From Catenulispora rubra (GTDB lineage Bacteria; Actinomycetota; Actinomycetes; Streptomycetales; Catenulisporaceae), in the NCBI RefSeq assembly GCF_015356825.1, contig NZ_JAACYW010000101.1:1-35229 (forward strand): a stretch of DNA of 35,229 nt. The letters are read 5' to 3'. The position numbers and the translations under genes are program-made. Positions 15,084 through 25,000 of the stretch are shown here, in pieces (position 1 is the first letter of the stretch; every line of letters starts with the position of its first letter). The notes under the pieces are model-generated. The model was not told the origin of the DNA and ran no database searches. It was given only the letters and a program-made list of their open reading frames with translations.

Positions 15084-18000
15084 TCCAGGACCTTCTGGCC
15101 GAACTGCGCGAGCACGGTATCCGGCTGCGCCTGAACGAGGACAAGCTCGACGTGATCGCCCCGCCGGGGTCGCTGAGCCCGGAGCTGGCCGACCGGCTGC
15201 GCCAGGCTCGCGGCGAGCTGATCGACCTGCTGATGCGGACCACGGTCAGCGAGCGGACCACCCGCGTCAGCCCGGACCCGGCGAACCGCCACGAGCCGTT
15301 CCCGCTGACCGATCTGCAGCACGCGTACTGGGTCGGCCGAAGCTCGGCGATCGACCTGGGCGGGGTCGCGTGCCACTACTACTTCGAGCTCGAGCGCGCC
15401 GGCCTGGATCCGGCCCGGCTGGCCGAGAGCCTGAACAAGGTCATCGCGCGCCACGACATGCTGCGCATGGTGGTCGAACCGGACGGGCGGCAGCGGATCC
15501 TGGCCGAGGCGCCGGTGTACGAACTCGATGTCGCCGACCTGCGGGAGCTGCCGCCGGCCGAGCAGGAGGCGCGGCTGGCGCACACCCGCGCCGAGATGGA
15601 CCACAAGGTGCGGCCCACCGACCGCTGGCCGCTGTTCGAGGTCCGGGCCAGCCTGCTGCCGGCCGGGACGATCCGCCTGCACGTCGGCGTGGACGTGATC
15701 GCGGTGGACGGTTCGAGCCTGTACCTGCTGTTCCGGGAGTGGCGGCGGTTCTACGAGGATCCGCAGTGGGATCCGGAGCCGTTGGGCGTCTCCTACCGCG
15801 ACTACGTCCTCAACGAGGTGGCGGCCCGGGACGGCGAGGAGTACCGGCGCGACGAGAAGTACTGGCTGGACCAGCTGGACCGGCTGCCGCCGGCGCCGAC
15901 GCCGCCGCTGGCCGGTCCGACGTCCGGGCTGACCGGGGCGAGGTTCACCCGGCGGACCGGACGGGTCCCGGCCGAGCGGTGGAGCCGGTTCAAGGCCGTG
16001 GCCCAGAGCCGGGGGCTGACGCCCTCGGCGGCGTTGACGGCGGCCTTCTCCGAGGTGCTGCGCCGCTGGTCGCAGCAGCCTGAGTTCACGATGAACCTGA
16101 CGCTGTTCAACCGGCCCCAGGTGCACGAGGAGATCAACGGGGTGATCGGCGACTTCAGCTCGGTGACGCTGCTGGCGGTGCGCAGCCAGGAGCAGGACAC
16201 CTTCGCCGACCGGGCCGACCGGATCCAGCGGCAGCTGATGCGCGACCTGTCGCACCAGTCCTTCAGCGGGGTGCGGCTGCTGCGCGAGCGCAACCGGCGG
16301 CTCGGCGGCGGTCCCGGCGCGGCCATGCCGGTGGTGTTCAGCAGTGCCCTGTTCCTGGCCTCGGGCCAGGACGATCCCTCGGACGCCGTGCTGTTCTTCG
16401 GCGAGCGCGTCTACGGGGTCTCGCAGACTCCGCAGGTGTGGCTGGACCACCAGGTCGCCGAGGAGCAGGGCGAGCTGGTGTTCAGCTGGGACGCGATCGA
16501 GGAGCTTTTCCCGGCCGAGGAACTGGACGACATGTTCGCCGCCTACCAGCGGGTGTTGACCCGGCTGCTGGACGAGCCCGAGGCCTGGGAGCAGCAGGAG
16601 TGCCTGGCCGAGTTGCCGGCCTGGCAGCGGGCCGAGCGCGACGCCGCGAACGCCACCGGCGAGGGCACGGACCAGGCCCTCGCGGCGACTCTGGGCGGCC
16701 TGGTCGAGGAAGCTGCCGCGAAGCGTCCCGACGAGGTCGCGGTGATCGCGGCCGAGGGCACCCTGACCTACCGCGAGCTGCTGTCCGGCTCGCGGCGGCT
16801 GGCCCGGCGGCTGCGCCGGCTCGGGGCCGCCCCGAACACGCTGGTCGGCGTGCTGCTCGGCAAGGGCGCCGACCAGGTCTCGGCGGTGCTCGGGGTCAGC
16901 CTGTCAGGGGCCGGATACCTCCCGGTGGATCCGCAGTGGCCGCAGGCCCGGCGGCACGAGCTGCTGGCCCGCGGCGGCGCGCGGATCGTCGTGACCAGCC
17001 CGGAGCTGCGGCGCGAGCTGGTCTGGCCGCAGGGGGTCGAGCTGGTCACGCTGTCCGATCCCGAGGTGGCGGCCTGCGCCGAGGACCCGCTCGACCCGGT
17101 GGCCGCCGGCACCGACCTGGCCTACGTGATCTTCACGTCCGGTTCCACCGGCGCCCCGAAGGGCGTGGCGGTCGACCACGCGGCGGCGGTGAACACGATC
17201 GTGGACGTCAACCGCCGGTTCGGGGTCGGCCCCGCCGACCGGGTCCTGGCCCTGTCCGCCCTGACCTTCGACCTGTCGGTCTACGACGTGTTCGGGCTGC
17301 TCGCGGCCGGCGGCGCGGTGGTCGTCCCGCCGGCCGGCGCCACCCAGGACCCCGGCCGCTGGCGCGAGCTGGTCGCGGAGCACTCGGTCACCGTGTGGAA
17401 CTCGGTGCCGGCGCTCATGCAGCTGTGGACTCAGGCCCCGGATACCGCCGGCCGGCAGCCGGCGTCGATCCGGCTGGTCCTGCTCAGCGGCGACTGGATC
17501 CCGGTCCGGCTGCCCGAGGCGATCCGGCGCGGCTGCCCGGACGCCCGGCTGGTCGGCCTCGGCGGCGCGACCGAGGGCTCGATCTGGTCGATCTTCCACC
17601 CGATCCCGGACCCGGTCCCCGCCGGCTGGACCAGCATCCCCTACGGCAGGCCGCTGGCGAACCAGACCATGCACGTCTACGACACCGCGTTCCAACCGTG
17701 CCCGGTGTGGACGGCCGGCGAGATCTTCATCGGCGGGGCCGGGGTCGCCCGCGGCTACTGGAACGACCCGGAGCTGACCGCCGAGCGCTTCGTGACCCAC
17801 CCCGACACCGGGCAGCGCCTGTACCGGACCGGCGACCTGGGCCGGTATCTGCCCGGCGGGGACATCGAGTTCCTCGGCCGGCAGGACTCCCAGGTCAAGA
17901 TCAACGGCTACCGGATCGAGCTCGGCGAGGTCACGGCGGCGCTGAGCGCGCTGCCGGGAGTCGGCCAGGCCGTGGTCGGCGTCGGCGTCAACCCCGGCAC

Positions 18001-19654
18001 CGGTCACCGGGCCCTGATGGCGCACGTGGTGCCGGCCGCCGCCGCGGATGCCGGGGACGCCGGGGACGCCGGGGAGCACGCCGGCCCGATCGCCGAGTGG
18101 GAGCCGGTGCTGGCCGCCGGTGAGGCCGAGCTGCGCACCGGCGTCGGCGAGCTGACCTCGCTGCTGGCCGAGTACCAGGAGACCTCGCAGCTGGTCGAGG
18201 ACCTGTGCCCGGCGATCATGGCGCGGGCGCTGTCCGAACTCGGCGCGTTCCACGACAGCGCCGTGGCGGTGTCGAGCAAGGACTTCGTGGACTCCTACGA
18301 CGTGAAGCCGTCGTACACCGGACTGCTCGACCGCTGGCTGGCGACTCTGGCCGAGGCGGGGCTGCTCGAGGCGGCGGACGAGGGCGGATACCGCTGCCGG
18401 CAGGTCTTCGACCACGCCGTCCTGGACGCCGAGCTGCGCGGACGGCTCGACGGCCTGCGGGTCGATCCCAGCCACGCCGCGCTGCTGGAATACCTGATCA
18501 CGTGCGCGGACAACGCGGCGGGCCTGCTCACCGGCAAGGTCAATCCGCTGGGGCTGCTGCTCCCCGACGGGGACGACCGGGTGACCGAGGCGTTGTACGC
18601 GACGAACCCCATGGCCCGGTTGCAGAACCGGGTCACCGCCGCGGTCGTGCGGGCGCACGCCGAGGCCCTGGGCGACCGGCCGATCAGGGTGCTGGAAGTC
18701 GGGGCCGGGACCGGCGCGACGTCCCGGAGCGTGCTGGCCGCCCTGCCGGCGGGCCGGACGCGGTACTCCTTCACCGACGTCTCGACGTACTTCCTCACCA
18801 AGGCCAAGAACCGGTTCAGGCAGCACCCGTCCGTGGACTACGGCCGGTTCGACATCGACCGCGACCCCGCCGGCCAGGGCTTCGCCGCCGGCTCGGTGGA
18901 CGTGATCGTGGCCGCCAACGTCATGCACGACGCCGCCGACGTCGGCCGGGCCCTGGGCTCGCTGGGCACCCTGCTGGCCCCGGACGGCCTGCTGGTGATG
19001 ATCGAGGGCACGGCGAACACCCGGACCCAGATGATCAGCGTCGGCTTCATCGAGGGTCTGGCCCAGGAGCACGAGTCCGGCCGGACGCCGCTGCTGTCCG
19101 TTCCCCAGTGGCGCGAGCACATCCTGGCCGCCGGCTACTCCGACGTCCGGTCGATCCCCGAGGGCGCCTCGACGGTCAGCGGGCAGCCGCAGCACGTCCT
19201 GGTCGCCCGATCGGCGGGCGCGGCGCGCCGGGTCCCGAGCGGCGATGCCCTGCGCAAGGGACTGGAGCAGGTGCTTCCGGACTACATGGTGCCGCGGCAC
19301 TACCTGTTCCTGGACCGGATCCCCCTCACCCCGAACGGCAAGGTGGACCAGGCCGCGCTGCCCTCGCCGTGGCAGGAGAGCGGATCGCAGGAGGCGACCG
19401 CCCCGCGCGATGCGTTGGAGGAGCGCCTGTACGAGATCTGGCGCGACGCCTTGGAACAGGACGACTTCGGCGTGGAGGACGACTTCTTCGTCCTGGGCGG
19501 CGACTCGCTGCACGCCGTGAACATCCTGGGCCGGCTGCGCGACGAACTCGGGATGGAGGGCGACGCCGACGAGGGGCTGGAGTTCCTGTTCGACAACCCG
19601 ACCATCGCCGAGTTGGCAGTCGCGCTGCGGGAGCAGGGGGTGGACGGTCCGTGA
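15080..19654 (+). CDS. NRPS B: TubC docking-Cy-A(Cys)-MT-T (1524 aa)
   Basis: ATG 15080 overlaps the previous stop (ATGA), with GAGGA about five bases upstream. Residues 1-50 are a TubC-type docking domain. The Cy domain is canonical: FPLTDLQHAYWVGR from 74, DxxxxDxxS (Asp205, Asp210, Ser213), GDFSS, QTPQVWLDHQ (Thr450) and WD (Asp471). It should condense and cyclodehydrate cysteine to a thiazoline. The A-domain code by eye (Asp731 onward) is DLYNLSLIW, cysteine. Between the A8 region and A10 (PNGKVDQ) about 380 residues are inserted. They contain a SAM methyltransferase with GAGTGAT near 1208 and NVMHDAAD, laid out as in the MT-in-A arrangement of pyochelin/yersiniabactin-type synthetases, so C-alpha methylation of the thiazoline is plausible. 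The carrier Ser is 1476 (GGDSL). There is no TE, so the chain should pass on, probably to NRPS C. A GTGA overlap links it to the oxidoreductase gene. Confidence 0.95.
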   Translation: MIQDLLAELREHGIRLRLNEDKLDVIAPPGSLSPELADRLRQARGELIDLLMRTTVSERTTRVSPDPANRHEPFPLTDLQHAYWVGRSSAIDLGGVACHYYFELERAGLDPARLAESLNKVIARHDMLRMVVEPDGRQRILAEAPVYELDVADLRELPPAEQEARLAHTRAEMDHKVRPTDRWPLFEVRASLLPAGTIRLHVGVDVIAVDGSSLYLLFREWRRFYEDPQWDPEPLGVSYRDYVLNEVAARDGEEYRRDEKYWLDQLDRLPPAPTPPLAGPTSGLTGARFTRRTGRVPAERWSRFKAVAQSRGLTPSAALTAAFSEVLRRWSQQPEFTMNLTLFNRPQVHEEINGVIGDFSSVTLLAVRSQEQDTFADRADRIQRQLMRDLSHQSFSGVRLLRERNRRLGGGPGAAMPVVFSSALFLASGQDDPSDAVLFFGERVYGVSQTPQVWLDHQVAEEQGELVFSWDAIEELFPAEELDDMFAAYQRVLTRLLDEPEAWEQQECLAELPAWQRAERDAANATGEGTDQALAATLGGLVEEAAAKRPDEVAVIAAEGTLTYRELLSGSRRLARRLRRLGAAPNTLVGVLLGKGADQVSAVLGVSLSGAGYLPVDPQWPQARRHELLARGGARIVVTSPELRRELVWPQGVELVTLSDPEVAACAEDPLDPVAAGTDLAYVIFTSGSTGAPKGVAVDHAAAVNTIVDVNRRFGVGPADRVLALSALTFDLSVYDVFGLLAAGGAVVVPPAGATQDPGRWRELVAEHSVTVWNSVPALMQLWTQAPDTAGRQPASIRLVLLSGDWIPVRLPEAIRRGCPDARLVGLGGATEGSIWSIFHPIPDPVPAGWTSIPYGRPLANQTMHVYDTAFQPCPVWTAGEIFIGGAGVARGYWNDPELTAERFVTHPDTGQRLYRTGDLGRYLPGGDIEFLGRQDSQVKINGYRIELGEVTAALSALPGVGQAVVGVGVNPGTGHRALMAHVVPAAAADAGDAGDAGEHAGPIAEWEPVLAAGEAELRTGVGELTSLLAEYQETSQLVEDLCPAIMARALSELGAFHDSAVAVSSKDFVDSYDVKPSYTGLLDRWLATLAEAGLLEAADEGGYRCRQVFDHAVLDAELRGRLDGLRVDPSHAALLEYLITCADNAAGLLTGKVNPLGLLLPDGDDRVTEALYATNPMARLQNRVTAAVVRAHAEALGDRPIRVLEVGAGTGATSRSVLAALPAGRTRYSFTDVSTYFLTKAKNRFRQHPSVDYGRFDIDRDPAGQGFAAGSVDVIVAANVMHDAADVGRALGSLGTLLAPDGLLVMIEGTANTRTQMISVGFIEGLAQEHESGRTPLLSVPQWREHILAAGYSDVRSIPEGASTVSGQPQHVLVARSAGAARRVPSGDALRKGLEQVLPDYMVPRHYLFLDRIPLTPNGKVDQAALPSPWQESGSQEATAPRDALEERLYEIWRDALEQDDFGVEDDFFVLGGDSLHAVNILGRLRDELGMEGDADEGLEFLFDNPTIAELAVALREQGVDGP
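18047..18073 (+). repeat. 9-nt tandem repeat (Asp-Ala-Gly) in NRPS B
   Basis: Three 9-nt units (gat/gac gcc ggg) encode DAGDAGDAG at residues 990-998. They sit at the junction where the A domain gives way to the embedded methyltransferase, so they act as a linker. Confidence 0.85.
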
Positions 19655-21252
19655 GCCCGACCGAGGTCTGGGACCGGACCTGGGACGACGTGGTGGTGGG
19701 CGCCGGCTCGGCCGGCGCCGCCCTCGCCGCGCGCCTGTCCGAGGCCGGGGTCGGGACCAGCTCCGGATCCGGGGCCAGGTCCGGGTCCGGCGACGGCGCC
19801 GGGGGCCGCCGAGTCCTGGTGCTGGAGGCCGGCCCGGCCCGGCTCGGCCCCGAACACGACGGCGACGCGCTCGGCGCCGCCGTGTTCGAGGGCTACAACT
19901 GGGAGTACGGAGCGCGGGTGAACGGTCCGGCCGACCGGCCCCGCGCCACGGAGTACCGGGTGGGCCGGGTCGTGGGCGGCTCCTCGGCGATCAACGGCGC
20001 CATCGCGCTGCGCGGGCTGTCCACCGACTTCCAGGCCTGGGCCGCCGCGGGCAACCCCGAATGGTCCTGGGACCGTGTCCTGCCCGCTTTCGTGAAGCTG
20101 GAGACCGACGCGGACTTCGACGGTCCGGGCCACGGCACGCGGGGCCCGGTGTACCTGAGCCGTCCCGCCGCCGCGGAGTTCGGGCCCTGCGCCGAGGCCT
20201 TCCACAGCGCGTGCCGGTCGCTGGGAATCCCGGCGGCGGCCGATCTGAACGACGACACCGCGGTCGGCGTGGGGCCGGTCCCGGCCAACGCCGTCGGCGG
20301 CCGACGGCAGTCCGTAGAGGAGGCGTACCTGCGGCCGGCGGCGGAGCGCCGGAACCTGGTGGTGCGGACGGACGCGGAGGTCGCCCGCGTGACGTTCGAC
20401 GGGTCCCGGGCGACCGGCGTCGAAGTGCGGCTGGCCGGCCGCATCCGGCGGATCGCCGCCGAACGGGTCACGCTCAGCGCCGGAGCGGTCAACACACCGC
20501 TGATCCTGCAACGCTCCGGCGTAGGCCGGGCGGCGCTGCTGCGCCGGCTCGGCATCGACGTCGTCGCCGATCTGCCGGGCGTGGGCGCGAACCTCATGGA
20601 TCACCCCGTGGTCGCGATCTGGATCCGGCCGCACGAGGACGTCTGCGTAGCCGGCGCGCCGTGGCACCACGTCGCGGCGCGCACCGCCGGCGCGGACGGT
20701 CGCGCCGACATCGGCCTGTTCCTGGCCGCCAACGTGACCCAGGCCCCGTCCTCAGGCCTGGACGGCGCGCTTCGCGGCCGCCCGGGCGCGGTGGTGTCGG
20801 CGGTCCTGCTGTCCCCCGCCTCGCGCGGCAGTGTGGCACTCACCGACCCCGCCGGCGCGACGCCGCCGCACATCACGCTCAACCTGGCCGAGCATCCCGA
20901 CGACGTCGAACGCTTGGTCCGGGGGGTACGCCAGGCCTGGTCGGTCGTCGGCTCGCCGGAGTTCGGCAAGCTCACCGACCGGGTCCTGATCTGGACCGAC
21001 CGCCTGGTCGCCGACGAGGCGCGGCTGCGCGCCGCGATCGGCCGGTTCGTGGCGCCGATGTGGCATCCGGCCGGGACCGCCCGCATGGGTCCGGCCGAGG
21101 ACCCGCTGAGCGTCGTCGACCAGCACTGCCGGGTCCACGGCCTGGAGGGGCTGCGCGTGGCCGACGCCTCGGTGATGCCGACCCTGCCCAGCGCCCCCAC
21201 GAATCTGAGCTGCGTCATGATCGCGGAGAGGGTTGCCGAATGGATGCTCTGA
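19651..21252 (+). CDS. GMC-family FAD-dependent oxidoreductase (533 aa)
   Basis: A GMC (glucose-methanol-choline) flavoprotein that likely oxidizes an alcohol or a related C-H group with FAD. Evidence: the N-terminal ADP-binding motif GAGSAG (17-22), RVGRVVGGSSAINGAI (GMC signature 1), GAVNTPLILQRSGVG (signature 2) and the C-terminal active-site HPAGTARMG with His472. The C-terminus ends in the family motif APTNLSCVMIAERVAE. Length is normal for the family. GTG 19651 overlaps the NRPS B stop. The open frame upstream of it is a shadow of NRPS B. Between the first Rossmann helix and the VLVLEAG strand there is a Gly/Ser-rich insert (about 33-53) not typical of the family. Its position inside the NRPS operon makes it a tailoring enzyme, for instance a thiazoline-to-thiazole oxidase or an alcohol oxidase. 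The substrate cannot be read from sequence. Confidence 0.93.
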   Translation: MSPTEVWDRTWDDVVVGAGSAGAALAARLSEAGVGTSSGSGARSGSGDGAGGRRVLVLEAGPARLGPEHDGDALGAAVFEGYNWEYGARVNGPADRPRATEYRVGRVVGGSSAINGAIALRGLSTDFQAWAAAGNPEWSWDRVLPAFVKLETDADFDGPGHGTRGPVYLSRPAAAEFGPCAEAFHSACRSLGIPAAADLNDDTAVGVGPVPANAVGGRRQSVEEAYLRPAAERRNLVVRTDAEVARVTFDGSRATGVEVRLAGRIRRIAAERVTLSAGAVNTPLILQRSGVGRAALLRRLGIDVVADLPGVGANLMDHPVVAIWIRPHEDVCVAGAPWHHVAARTAGADGRADIGLFLAANVTQAPSSGLDGALRGRPGAVVSAVLLSPASRGSVALTDPAGATPPHITLNLAEHPDDVERLVRGVRQAWSVVGSPEFGKLTDRVLIWTDRLVADEARLRAAIGRFVAPMWHPAGTARMGPAEDPLSVVDQHCRVHGLEGLRVADASVMPTLPSAPTNLSCVMIAERVAEWML

Positions 21253-22049
21253 TCACCGCCGAATCCCCCGCGTCGCAGGCGCGGCCGCTCACAGTCGACG
21301 CGGTGCGCTGGCCCGGCACCGCCGCGCCGGGCCGGGCCCGGCTGCGCCTGTACTGTCTGCCCCACGCCGGCGGCGGCGCCGTCTCCTATCTGCCGTGGTC
21401 GCGCCGGCTGGCCCCGGACATCGAGGTGGTCGCGGTCCGGCTGCCCGGCCGGGAGAACCGGCACCGGGAGCGCCCGGCCCGCCGCCTGGGGCAGCTGGTG
21501 CCGGCGGTCACCCGGATCCTGAGCGGTGACGCCGACGGGCCGTTCGCCGTGTTCGGGCACAGCCTCGGCGCGCTGCTGGCCTTCGAGGCCTGCCGGGAGC
21601 TGGCCCGGTTGGATCTGCGCCAACCGGTACGGCTGCTGGTGTCCGGCCGGACCGCACCCCAGCTGCCCTCGCGCGTCCCGCCGATCCACGCCGCCCCGGA
21701 CGAGGCGCTGTACCAGCGGCTGCGGGACATGGGCGGCACGCCCCCGGAACTGCTGGCCGACCCGGAGGTGATGGCCGGACTGCTGCCGACGCTCCGGGCG
21801 GACATGGAAGCCGCGGAGACGTACGAGTACCGGCCGGGGCCGGCGCTGAACGTCCCGCTGTCGGTGTTCGGCGGAGCCCAGGACCGCTTCGCCGACCGGC
21901 GGGACATCGAACCCTGGGGCGAGCACACCCGCGCGGGCTGCCGGGTCCGGGTCTACCCGGGCCGGCACTTCTTCCTGCACGAGGACCCCGAGCCGGTCCT
22001 GCGCGACCTGGTCTCGGACCTTTCGACTTTCCACCCGGCGGCCCCCTAA
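21240..22049 (+). CDS. Type II (editing) thioesterase (269 aa)
   Basis: A stand-alone alpha/beta hydrolase thioesterase that clears misprimed or stalled acyl groups from carrier domains of PKS/NRPS lines. It has the type II signatures: LPHAGGGA near the N-terminus, the nucleophile motif GHSLG, RPGRENR-like LPGREN, and the C-terminal catalytic His in GRHFFLHE. ATG 21240 overlaps the oxidoreductase gene by 13 bp and is preceded by GGAGAGG at about 21225-21231, so this start is preferred over the long upstream open frame. It is the third thioesterase of the cluster, alongside the TE domains of NRPS A and NRPS C. A 38-base gap with a GAGGAAA site separates it from NRPS C. Confidence 0.94.
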   Translation: MDALITAESPASQARPLTVDAVRWPGTAAPGRARLRLYCLPHAGGGAVSYLPWSRRLAPDIEVVAVRLPGRENRHRERPARRLGQLVPAVTRILSGDADGPFAVFGHSLGALLAFEACRELARLDLRQPVRLLVSGRTAPQLPSRVPPIHAAPDEALYQRLRDMGGTPPELLADPEVMAGLLPTLRADMEAAETYEYRPGPALNVPLSVFGGAQDRFADRRDIEPWGEHTRAGCRVRVYPGRHFFLHEDPEPVLRDLVSDLSTFHPAAP

Positions 22050-22087
22050 CAGGTGCGCCCCGCTGCAAGTAGAGGAAATGACGAGCC

Positions 22088-25000
22088 ATGACGGACACCA
22101 CGAACCTCCCCGCGGCCGCGCAGGCCGCTGACGGCCCCGCTGAAGACCCCGCCGGCGAGCCCGTCGACGACCGCAGCGGCGAGCCCTTCGCGCTGACCGA
22201 CATCCAGGCCGCCTACGTCGTGGGCAAGACGCAGCTGATCGAGCTCGGCGGCCAGCAGCAGTACTACGTGGAGCTGGACTCGGTGAACTTCGACGTGGCG
22301 CGCGCCGAGCGGGCGATGGTCGCGGTGGTCCGCCGCTTCGAGCAGCTGCGGACGGTGATGTCCGACGACGGGATGCAGCGGGTGATGCCCGCCGAGAAGC
22401 TGCCCGACCTGCGTATCCGGGTCGAGGACCTGACCGTCGTTGCGCGCTCGGAGCAGGAGGACGCGGTCCGCCGGGTGCGGGAGCGGCTGTGCGAGCGCAG
22501 CATCGACCCGACGGGCTGGCCGCTGTTCGACGTCACGGTCAGCCGGCTGCGCCACAACCGGGTGCGGGTCCACCTGCGGGTGAGCCTGCTGCTGCTGGAT
22601 GCTCCGAGCATCAGGACGGTGATCGACGACTGGGAGCTGTTCTACGTCGATCCCGATGTCGAGCTGCCGCCGATCCGGCAGACCTTCCGGCAATGGCGGA
22701 CGGCGCTGAAGGACTACGAGCAGACCGAGGAGTTCGCCGCGCAGTGGCGCTACTGGGAGGACCGGCTGGACCTGCTGCCCGAGGCGCCGCAGCTGCCGCT
22801 GGCCAAGCAGCCCAAGAGCATCGCGGCGGTCAGGTTCGAGGGCCGCACCACGTATCTGGACAAGGAGCAGTGGCAGCGGTTCTGTGCCAACTTCCGCAAG
22901 CACCGGGTGCTGCCGACCACGGCCATGCTGCACGTCTACGCCGAGGCGCTGGGGGCGTGGGCGGCCAGTCCGCACTTCTGTCTGAACGTCGTGCACCTGA
23001 ACCTGGTGACCCGGCATCCGGGCGAGGACGTGGTGGGTCAGCGCACTGCGACGCTGCCGCTGGAAGTCGACATGCGCGGGGACGCGGGCTTCTGGGAGCG
23101 GGCGCAGCGGCTGCAGAAGCGGCTGTGGAAGGACATGGCCAACAGCGACGTGACCGGGGTGCGGATCGCGCGGGAGCTGTCGGCGCGCAACGGCTGGTCG
23201 CAGCGGGCCGCGCTGCCGTACGTGTTCACCAGCAACCAGGGGCCGGGCTGGGACACGCTGCCGTCCGAGGGCGGCCCGATCTTCCGGTTCCTGGGCCGGA
23301 TCCAGCACACGCCGCAGGTGCTGGTCGACAACCAGCTGCGGGACACCCGCGACGGCGGTGTGGCCTCGAACCTGGACTTCGTCGACGACGCGTTCCCGCC
23401 CGGCCTGCCGGATCTGGTCGCCGGCACCTACCGGCGGCTGCTGGAGGCGCTGTCGGCGCCGGGCGGCGCCGAGGCCGAACCGGATCTGCTCGCCGCGGAT
23501 TTCCGGGCCCTGATCCGGGCCGACAACCGCGCGGTCGACGACGGTCCGGCCGGACGCTTGGAGGACGGATTCCTGCGGCAGTGCGGACAACGGCCGGACG
23601 CTCCGGCGGTGGTCACGGACGGACGCACCCTGACCTACGCGGAGCTGGAGGCCAGATCCCGGGCGGTCGCGCTGTGGCTGCGGGAGCGCGGCGCCGGGTC
23701 GGGCGACCTGGTGCCGGTGGTGATGGCCAAGGGCTGGGAGCAGGTGGTCGCGGTCCTCGGGGTGCTGCGCGCCGGCGCCGCGTACTGCCCGATCGAGGCC
23801 GGGACGCCGGCTCGGCGGATCGCGGAGCTGCTCCAGGACTGTCAGGCGCGGTTCGTGCTGGCCCAGTCGCACAGCACGCCTGGCGAGCCGCTGGGCGCCG
23901 ACGTGGACCGGCTCGACGTCGACACGACGCCGCCGGCGTCCCAGGCCGCACCGGAGATCGAGGGCGACGCCGCGGACCTGGCCTACGTCATCTTCACCTC
24001 CGGCTCGACCGGCCGGCCGAAAGGTGTGGCCATCGAGCACCGCGCGGCCCTGAACACCGTCGTCGACATCAACGAGCGGGTGGGCCTGGCGCCCCGGGAC
24101 CGGGTGTTCGCCATCAGCTCGCTGAGCTTCGACCTGTCGGTGTGGGACGTGTTCGGCCCGCTCGCGGCCGGGGCCGCCGTGATCATCCCGCAGGCCTCGC
24201 CCCGGCCCGACCCGCTGGGCTGGGCCGAGGCCGCGGCCCGGCACGGCGCCACGGTGTGGAACTCGGTGCCGGCGCTGGCCGAGATGCTGGTCGAGGTCGC
24301 CGAACAGCGCCCTGACGTGGGCGTGGCGCCACTGCGCGGGTTCCTGCTGAGCGGGGACTGGATCTCGCCGGCGCTGCCCAACCGGCTGCGGCGGCTGCGG
24401 CCCGGATCGCGGATCCTGGCGATGGGCGGGGCCACCGAGGCCTCGATCTGGTCCAACCTGCACGAGGTCACCGAGGTGGACCCGGCCTGGCGGAGCATCC
24501 CGTACGGCAGGCCGCTGCGGAACCAGACGATGACGGTGCTCGACGAGCGCCTGGAGCTGCGCCAGCCGTGGGCCGCCGGGGAGATATACATCGGCGGGCA
24601 CGGCGTGGCCCGCGGCTACTGGCGCGACCCGGAGCGCACCGAGGAGCGCTTCATCCGGCACCCGCGCACCGGCTCGCGGCTGTACCGGACCGGCGACCTG
24701 GGCCGGTACCGGCCCGACGGCACGATCGAGTTCCTGGGCCGGGTGGACCGGCAGGTCAAGATCCAGGGCTTCCGCATCGAGCTCGGCGAGGTGGAGGCGG
24801 CGCTGCGGGCCCATCCGGCGGTCCGGGAGTGCGCGGTGTGCGTCGACGGCACGCACAGCGGACAGCGGCGCCTGGTCGCCTTCGCCGTGCCCGAGGACGC
24901 GCTGTGGGTGGACGACGAGCAGCTCGGGACCCATCTTCGGGCCCTGCTGCCGCACTACATGGTTCCGGGTCTGACGCACGTCGTGGACCGGCTGCCGTTG

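Noticed and set aside
18205..19650. Upstream extension of the GMC oxidoreductase
   Set aside because: Off-frame reading of NRPS B. The FAD motif lies 17 residues after GTG 19651, as expected for a GMC enzyme.
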